Assembly: GCA_027490415.1 (NCBI GenBank)
Contig: JAIXYD010000205.1
Coordinates: forward strand, 1 to 8,254
Direction of reading: 5' to 3'
Source of the DNA: Streptomycetaceae bacterium
GTDB taxonomy: Bacteria; Actinomycetota; Actinomycetes; Nanopelagicales; Nanopelagicaceae
DNA: 8,254 nt
A program made the translations under genes and the position numbers. The notes below the pieces were generated by a model that was given only the letters and a program-made list of their open reading frames with translations, had not been told where the DNA came from and did not search any database. Position 1 is the stretch's first letter. The number at the start of each line of letters is the position of its first letter. Below are positions 4,365 through 8,254 of the stretch, one piece after another.

Positions 4365-6341
4365 CTACTGGCCGTTCTCCTTGTCGCGCTCTTTCACGCG
4401 AATAGCGACCATTACCGGCGTGCCAGGAAAACCAAACTCTTCGCGCAACCTTCGCTCGATGAATCGACGATAAGACGGTTCAATCCAACCACTCGAAAAG
4501 ATAACGAACTTTGGTGGCGCGATACCAGCTTGTGTCGCGTAGTAAATCTTTGGCTGCTTTCCACCACGAACAGGAGGTGGTGTTGCACCGATCAACGCTC
4601 CTAAGAAAGAGTTCAACTTGGCGGTTGGAACTCGACGCTCCCAAGAATCAAGGGCCGTGCGAATTGCAGGAGCCAGGCGATCTCTATGCCATCCAGTTTT
4701 TGCAGCAACGTTAACGCGTTGCGCCCATTCAACTTGATCGAGATGACGATCAATCTCTTTATCCAACTGATCTCTACGATCTTCATCGACGAGATCCCAC
4801 TTATTCATGACAAGTACAAGAGCCTTACCGGCTTCCTCCACCATCGTGATGACTCGCAAATCTTGTTCAGATATCGGTTGTGAAGCATCAAGAACTACTA
4901 CTGCACACTCACAGCGTTCAAGGGCTGCCTGCGTACGTAGCGTTGCGTAGTAATCGGTACCGCTAGCCTGATTGGCTCGTTTCTTAAGTCCAGCTGTATC
5001 GACAAAACGCCAGATCGATCCACCAAAATCAATCAGTGAATCGACAGGATCTCGAGTTGTGCCCGCGACATCGTCAACGATTGAGAGTGATTCACCAGCT
5101 AGCGCATTGAGCAAACTTGATTTTCCTACATTTGGACGACCGATAAGTGCAATGCGTCGATAGCCATCTTGCGCTTGTGCACCGCCCACTTCAGGCAATT
5201 CATTAACAATAAGATCAAGAAGGTCGCCACTACCGCGACCATGCAAAGCTGAAACAAAATGTGGCTCGCCTAATCCGATATTCCACAACGCGTGGGCATC
5301 CGATTCGTCAGAATCGCCATCGACCTTATTTGCAACTAATAGCGTTGGTTTTTTGGCCTTGCGCAGCTCTTGGACAAGAATGTCATCTTCATCAAGAGCG
5401 CCAACTTGTGCATCTACAACAAAACAAAGAACATCGGCTTCTTGCATCGCAATCTCCGCACTGGCAGAAACCTGAATTGATATTCCATCTGGCTTGGATT
5501 CCCATCCCCCAGTATCCATGATGATAAAACGGCGATCATTCCACTCGCACTCATACTGAATACGATCACGAGTCACACCAGGAGTATCCTCAACGATCGC
5601 TTCGCGTCTACCGAGGAAACGATTGATGAGAGTTGATTTACCAACATTTGGTCGTCCTAAGATAGCAACAATTGGTAACCCCAAAAGGTTTCTCTCTTTT
5701 AGCAGTTCCCAAATTCGATCAACAGTCTCATCTAGATCAAGAAGTGTTGAATCAATTACAACTGCATCGCTTGCAGCAGTGAGAGGGGAAACAGCACGCG
5801 TAGAATCAACATGATCACGATCGCTCAGTGATTGCCCAACTGCATCTACTCCTTGTGATGCATCAGCCATCTCTGCATCCCGCCTTGCAGCACGAGCTTC
5901 AAGATCTGCTGTGAGAAATATTTTCATTGGAGCTTTCGGTGCAACAACCGTTCCAATATCCCGACCCTCAACAACTATTCCACGTTCTGCCTTGTCGATG
6001 ATTTTGTGTTGAAGCGTAAGAAGTTCTTGGCGAATCGCAGGATTTGCACTAATTGCACTTACTGCCTCAGTAATGCGTTGAGTGCGAATCTCTTCTGTAA
6101 TATCTGTGTCACCACAGAACACTTTTGGATCTTGTGGACTGGCAACAAATCGAATTGGTGAAGTCTTTAACCCTTGAATTATTTCTTTCGCATCTTGGCT
6201 ATCTAATGAGAGTGCGAGCCAGGTCACCGCACGATACAGGGCACCAGTATCAAGGTAGTTCCATCCAGCGCGACGTGCGATTTCACGAGAGGTGCTGGAT
6301 TTTCCGGCTCCACTTGGACCATCGATTGCAATGACGATCAT
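4365..6341 (-). CDS. cmk-der: Bifunctional cytidylate kinase / ribosome-assembly GTPase Der
   Basis: One 658-residue frame carrying two normally separate proteins. Residues 1 to about 218 are a full CMP/dCMP kinase: P-loop GPSGAGKSS (8-16), [10 protein letters not shown] (31-40), GRDIGT (126-131) and DSTRAVSPL (179-187). Residues about 222-658 are a full Der (EngA) GTPase that acts in 50S subunit assembly: first G domain with GRPNVGKS (229-236), DTGG (276-279) and NKVD (338-341); second with GRPNVGKS (401-408), DTAG (448-451) and NKWD (513-516); then a KH-like domain (about 572-650, with [16 protein letters not shown]). The second G5 motif is AAKTG instead of the common SAxTG. The linker between the two halves is only a few residues. 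No stop or start codon cluster separates them. Adjacent cmk and der genes are common in actinobacteria, and fused forms are annotated in databases. It starts 79 nt after tyrA with only a weak GAG as ribosome-binding site. Confidence 0.96.
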   Translation of the reverse strand: MIVIAIDGPSGAGKSSTSREIARRAGWNYLDTGALYRAVTWLALSLDSQDAKEIIQGLKTSPIRFVASPQDPKVFCGDTDITEEIRTQRITEAVSAISANPAIRQELLTLQHKIIDKAERGIVVEGRDIGTVVAPKAPMKIFLTADLEARAARRDAEMADASQGVDAVGQSLSDRDHVDSTRAVSPLTAASDAVVIDSTLLDLDETVDRIWELLKERNLLGLPIVAILGRPNVGKSTLINRFLGRREAIVEDTPGVTRDRIQYECEWNDRRFIIMDTGGWESKPDGISIQVSASAEIAMQEADVLCFVVDAQVGALDEDDILVQELRKAKKPTLLVANKVDGDSDESDAHALWNIGLGEPHFVSALHGRGSGDLLDLIVNELPEVGGAQAQDGYRRIALIGRPNVGKSSLLNALAGESLSIVDDVAGTTRDPVDSLIDFGGSIWRFVDTAGLKKRANQASGTDYYATLRTQAALERCECAVVVLDASQPISEQDLRVITMVEEAGKALVLVMNKWDLVDEDRRDQLDKEIDRHLDQVEWAQRVNVAAKTGWHRDRLAPAIRTALDSWERRVPTAKLNSFLGALIGATPPPVRGGKQPKIYYATQAGIAPPKFVIFSSGWIEPSYRRFIERRLREEFGFPGTPVMVAIRVKERDKENGQ

Positions 6342-6420
6342 CTGTGCAGCTCATTTCATTAATTCTTCATGTAGGACGTGCAGCTAAATCCCTGTGCTCG
6401 TGCACACTTACTCTCTTATT
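6342..6420 (-). other. tyrA to cmk-der gap with a direct repeat and a small hairpin
   Basis: This is the only sizeable gap inside the aroH to gcvH run. It contains AGCTGCAC twice on the minus strand (6378-6385 and 6344-6351, 34 nt apart) and a 5-bp hairpin TGTGC-ACGA-GCACA (6393-6406). No T-run follows the hairpin and no convincing -35/-10 pair is seen, so I call neither a terminator nor a promoter. Confidence 0.35.
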
Positions 6421-7485
6421 CTACCGAGAGGGATGTACCTTCCATCCCTCTTTTTCAAGGTGAGATGAAACGATCGTGGCATCCTCAGGCGAGAAAGCGA
6501 GAGTAATGAGACCCGTTTGTTGCCCAGGGGTGTGTTCGATCGCCAAATCTTCGATGTTGACCTGAGCAGCAGCACATGCTTCGATGATTGCCGCTAACTG
6601 GCCAGGCTTATCGTCAATGACAATGGCGAGGTAGGTGTAATTTCGAGCCTGACCTCCGTGCTTGCCAGGAATCATGGCCCTTCCACGACGACCATCCGCG
6701 ATCAATTGGCCCATAACCGCGGGATCCTCGAGATGTTCTATCGCACGAGAAAGATCCTTTTGTAGATTTATCAGCAAAGGACGAAGTGCTGAGCTGTTTC
6801 CCGCCAAAATCTGAGACCAAAGCTCGCTATCTGAGTCTGCGATTCGGGTCGTATCGCGCAAGCCAGCACCTGCGAGCTCAAGATCGCTCCCCTGGCCATC
6901 TGAAAGTTGAGCAGCCAAGAGCGAGGCGACGATCTGAGGGAGATGGCTGACCAGCGCTACAGCGCGATCGTGCTCCTCTACAGATCTGTTCAGCGCTACC
7001 GCGCCACACAACGAGATGACCTCTCCAGTCATATCCGCCAACTCAGGATCGACGCCGTCAAGGCAGAGGATCCAAGGACGACCCTGAAAGAGATCGCCTC
7101 GAGCAGATTCGGGGCCGCTGACCTCACGGCCTGCCATTGGATGAGTAGGCGCAAAAAATCGTTTATCAAAGCCCAAAGCTGATACTTCAAGTAAAGGTTT
7201 AGTCTTTATACTGCTGATATCCATGACTCTCAATGAAGGGTTGCGACTTACTTCGGCCGCAATGACTGCTGAAATCGCATCTGGTGGGGTTGCCACAATG
7301 CAGAGATCTTCTATGAGGAGATCGCCCTCACTCTGGTCTCCGATGAGATCCCTGGCCAGAGATTGAGCTCGGGAATCCGAATCAAAGAGCGAGACCTTAA
7401 CTCCTTGTGAGCGTAGGGCCAGAGCTATCGAAGTTCCGATGAGGCCGGCTCCCACAATCCGCACATGAGTGAGCGATTTACTCAT
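6421..7485 (-). CDS. tyrA: Prephenate dehydrogenase with C-terminal ACT domain
   Basis: Oxidative decarboxylation of prephenate to 4-hydroxyphenylpyruvate, the committed tyrosine step; cytosolic, 354 residues. The NAD-binding Rossmann motif is VGAGLIGTS (11-19). Substrate and catalytic regions are present: APTHPMAG (112-119), SHLPQ (180-184, with H181 in the usual catalytic-histidine position), and AGAGLRDTTRIA (205-216). An ACT domain covers about 285-352 (YLAIVIDDKPGQLAAII through TGLITLAF), the usual place for allosteric control by tyrosine. The ATG starts 2 nt after the aroH stop with no ribosome-binding site, so translation is probably coupled. Composition is mosaic: 108 of 180 bases at 6841-7020 are G or C, but only 22 of 60 at 7141-7200, which encodes the segment just before HPMAG. 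NADP or arogenate use cannot be excluded from sequence. Confidence 0.95.
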   Translation of the reverse strand: MSKSLTHVRIVGAGLIGTSIALALRSQGVKVSLFDSDSRAQSLARDLIGDQSEGDLLIEDLCIVATPPDAISAVIAAEVSRNPSLRVMDISSIKTKPLLEVSALGFDKRFFAPTHPMAGREVSGPESARGDLFQGRPWILCLDGVDPELADMTGEVISLCGAVALNRSVEEHDRAVALVSHLPQIVASLLAAQLSDGQGSDLELAGAGLRDTTRIADSDSELWSQILAGNSSALRPLLINLQKDLSRAIEHLEDPAVMGQLIADGRRGRAMIPGKHGGQARNYTYLAIVIDDKPGQLAAIIEACAAAQVNIEDLAIEHTPGQQTGLITLAFSPEDATIVSSHLEKEGWKVHPSR

Positions 7486-7487
7486 GG

Positions 7488-7853
7488 CTATTGGGCAATA
7501 TCTCTACGGAGAGCCTTCGCTCCATGGAGGTAAACATGCGCGATTTCACTCGATGTACGGGTAGTTTGGCAATGCATCATGACGCGAAGGACGCGCTGAA
7601 GAGCTCCCGGAACATCGATTTCGACCGCGCAAAGCAGAGGCACCGACGCAAAACCCACCTCTCTGGCAAAGGCGGCCGGAAAGGCAGCGTTGAGATCTGG
7701 GGTCACGGTGAGGAATACAGAGATTAAGTCCTCAGGTGTGAGCTCATTAGCCGCCAGCATTTCAAGGAGTAACTCCTTTGTAGCAGCTTCCATCGCCGCT
7801 GAGGTATTGGCCTCTAGCTGGGTTGCTCCTCGAATCGCACGAACCTGTGACAT
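7488..7853 (-). CDS. aroH: Chorismate mutase, AroH type
   Basis: Converts chorismate to prephenate, the substrate of the next gene product. The 121-residue protein belongs to the small trimeric AroH class, not the helical AroQ class. Residues known from Bacillus subtilis AroH are present: R8 in AIRGAT (B. subtilis R7), C75 and E78 in LLCAVEID, R90 in LRVMMH, and Y108 in HVYLHGA. It lacks only a few C-terminal residues compared with the B. subtilis enzyme. The start agrees with the family N-terminus. There is no Shine-Dalgarno; TATCCT (7860-7865) lies exactly 6 nt before the ATG, which would place the transcript start on the A of the ATG, so a leaderless mRNA is possible. It is followed 2 nt later by tyrA. 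The gene is GC-rich (39 of 60 bases at 7621-7680), while the region just upstream is strongly AT-rich. Confidence 0.94.
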   Translation of the reverse strand: MSQVRAIRGATQLEANTSAAMEAATKELLLEMLAANELTPEDLISVFLTVTPDLNAAFPAAFAREVGFASVPLLCAVEIDVPGALQRVLRVMMHCQTTRTSSEIAHVYLHGAKALRRDIAQ

Positions 7854-7859
7854 GAGTAA

Positions 7860-7865
7860 AGGATA
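7860..7865 (-). promoter_or_regulatory. Possible -10 box for leaderless aroH transcript
   Basis: TATCCT on the minus strand matches TANNNT and ends 6 nt before the aroH ATG, the geometry of leaderless actinobacterial transcripts. No good -35 is found 16-18 nt upstream. The absence of any ribosome-binding site before aroH is the main support. Confidence 0.35.
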
Positions 7866-7943
7866 GACTGAAATCGGAGAATCGGGTGGATCTTTATATA
7901 ACCATATGTCGAGAAATGTACTTATGGTTTCTTGTACTTTTCA

Positions 7944-8036
7944 TCATCTCAAATATCTGCCTCTGCGTAATCGTTGTGCGCTGACAATCCAATCAAATAT
8001 CAACAAAACTATATTTGTGTAAGAATCTACGCACAT
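7944..8036 (-). CDS. Possible 30-codon leader ORF upstream of aroH
   Basis: A small ORF of 30 codons opens with ATG at 8034-8036 and ends with TGA, followed directly by another TGA. I do not recognise the peptide. It contains Y6, F14, W16 and Y28 (segments DSYTN, LLIFDW and GRYLR), the end products of the pathway served by aroH and tyrA, but not in a run as in classical attenuators. A reasonable promoter lies just upstream and would give a leader of about 5 nt, so it could be translated as a near-leaderless message. It may equally be a chance ORF in AT-rich DNA. Confidence 0.2.
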   Translation of the reverse strand: MCVDSYTNIVLLIFDWIVSAQRLRRGRYLR

Positions 8037-8047
8037 TACTCTCGCAA

Positions 8048-8075
8048 ATTATCGACAAAACGGTAATAGTTGCAA
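8048..8075 (-). promoter_or_regulatory. Candidate promoter upstream of aroH
   Basis: The minus strand reads TTGCAA (8070-8075), 16 nt, GATAAT (8048-8053), 4 of 6 and 5 of 6 matches to the sigma70-type consensus. The predicted start near 8041 lies 188 nt before aroH, giving a long leader that contains the small ORF and the repeats noted for this region. Confidence 0.45.
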
Positions 8076-8129
8076 AGAATCCTGTAAAGTAGATATAACT
8101 ATAAATAGATGTATAGAGATCAAATTAAT

Positions 8130-8254
8130 TTATGGTTTTATATCTAAAGCGGTACGTAGATTAAACAATTCACCGTCATTGAGATCTCGCCATCTTCCCG
8201 GTGGCGTATCCCCCAAGCTGATAGGTCCAAAGTTGGTTCGAATAAGTCGGATAA
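8130..8254 (-). CDS. rluB: RluB/RsuA-family pseudouridine synthase, C-terminal end
   Basis: The last 40 codons of a minus-strand gene that enters from beyond the window edge. The frame ends with TAA at 8130-8132. The visible residues contain the conserved C-terminal pattern of RluB/RsuA/RluE enzymes: RLIRTNFGPISLGDTPPGRW followed by RDLNDGEL. These enzymes make pseudouridine in rRNA; RluB acts on the 23S rRNA. The catalytic aspartate lies outside the window. The location before chorismate mutase, tyrA, cmk and der matches the common actinobacterial order scpA-scpB-rluB-cmk region, which favours RluB over RsuA. The partial length prevents a definite subfamily call. Confidence 0.85.
   Translation of the reverse strand, partial: IRLIRTNFGPISLGDTPPGRWRDLNDGELFNLRTALDIKP

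Larger units (their letters stand above)
7854..8129 (-). other. AT-rich rluB-aroH intergenic region
   Basis: This 276-nt region has no convincing gene. Besides the promoter candidate and small ORF listed separately, it holds a 7-bp inverted repeat AACCATA/TATGGTT (7900-7906 and 7923-7929, 16-nt spacer), an overlapping direct repeat TGTACTT on the plus strand (7917-7923 and 7933-7939, 16-nt period), and a 9-nt direct repeat TCAAATATC (7949-7957 and 7993-8001). The part next to rluB (about 8095-8130) is nearly all A and T. No GC-rich hairpin with a T-run follows rluB, so no intrinsic terminator is called. Confidence 0.6.

Noticed and set aside
6614..6820. Second minus-strand frame inside tyrA
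   Set aside because: It lies wholly inside the ACT-linker part of tyrA in another frame and shows no known motif.
6907..7182. Plus-strand 91-codon frame opposite tyrA
   Set aside because: Antisense to the conserved catalytic part of TyrA; composition explains the lack of stops.
8085..8130. Very AT-rich stretch considered as an origin or attachment site
   Set aside because: No iterons, DnaA boxes, integrase or tRNA end are present; it is more likely ordinary upstream DNA after rluB.

Overview
The window comes from a moderate-GC actinobacterium. All ten recognisable genes lie on the minus strand. The block gcvP / MerR / DUF151 / MerR(FtsR) / FHA(GarA/OdhI) / gcvH / CDP-alcohol phosphatidyltransferase follows the order found in Mycobacterium tuberculosis around Rv1822-Rv1832 (pgsA2, gcvH, garA, Rv1828, Rv1829, Rv1830, gcvB), with the small hypothetical genes missing. 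The block rluB / aroH-type chorismate mutase / tyrA / cmk-der also matches an actinobacterial neighbourhood. Short intergenic gaps, gene fusion and base composition near 45% in most genes would suit a streamlined aquatic actinobacterium such as the acI/Nanopelagicales group. That taxonomic guess is an inference and was not checked.

In transcription order (right to left): 8130-8254 is the C-terminal end of an RluB-like 23S rRNA pseudouridine synthase. Next is a 276-nt AT-rich intergenic region (7854-8129) with several repeats and one reasonable promoter. aroH (chorismate mutase) and tyrA (prephenate dehydrogenase with an ACT domain) follow 2 nt apart; together they commit chorismate towards tyrosine. 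After a 79-nt gap comes one reading frame fusing cytidylate kinase to the ribosome-assembly GTPase Der, and 2 nt later a phosphatidylglycerophosphate-synthase-like membrane enzyme. gcvH (lipoyl carrier of the glycine cleavage system) has the best Shine-Dalgarno in the window and may end at a weak terminator.

A new transcription unit probably starts at about 3315: garA/odhI (FHA regulator of 2-oxoglutarate metabolism), ftsR (MerR-family regulator) and a DUF151 'bifunctional nuclease' gene. A third unit starts at a good sigma70-type promoter at 1451-1479 and carries a second MerR regulator and gcvP (P-protein, truncated by the window edge). Regulators of carbon flux and cell division are thus sandwiched between two components of the glycine cleavage system; gcvT is not in the window.

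The coding content is conserved and largely ordinary; I see no mobile element, CRISPR array, RNA gene or defence system. The points most worth a second look are non-coding or structural: a perfect dyad exactly inside the spacer of the MerR-gcvP promoter, the Cmk-Der fusion, sharp GC differences between adjacent genes, a divergent phosphorylation motif in GarA, probable leaderless starts, and the repeat-rich aroH upstream region with a possible short leader ORF.
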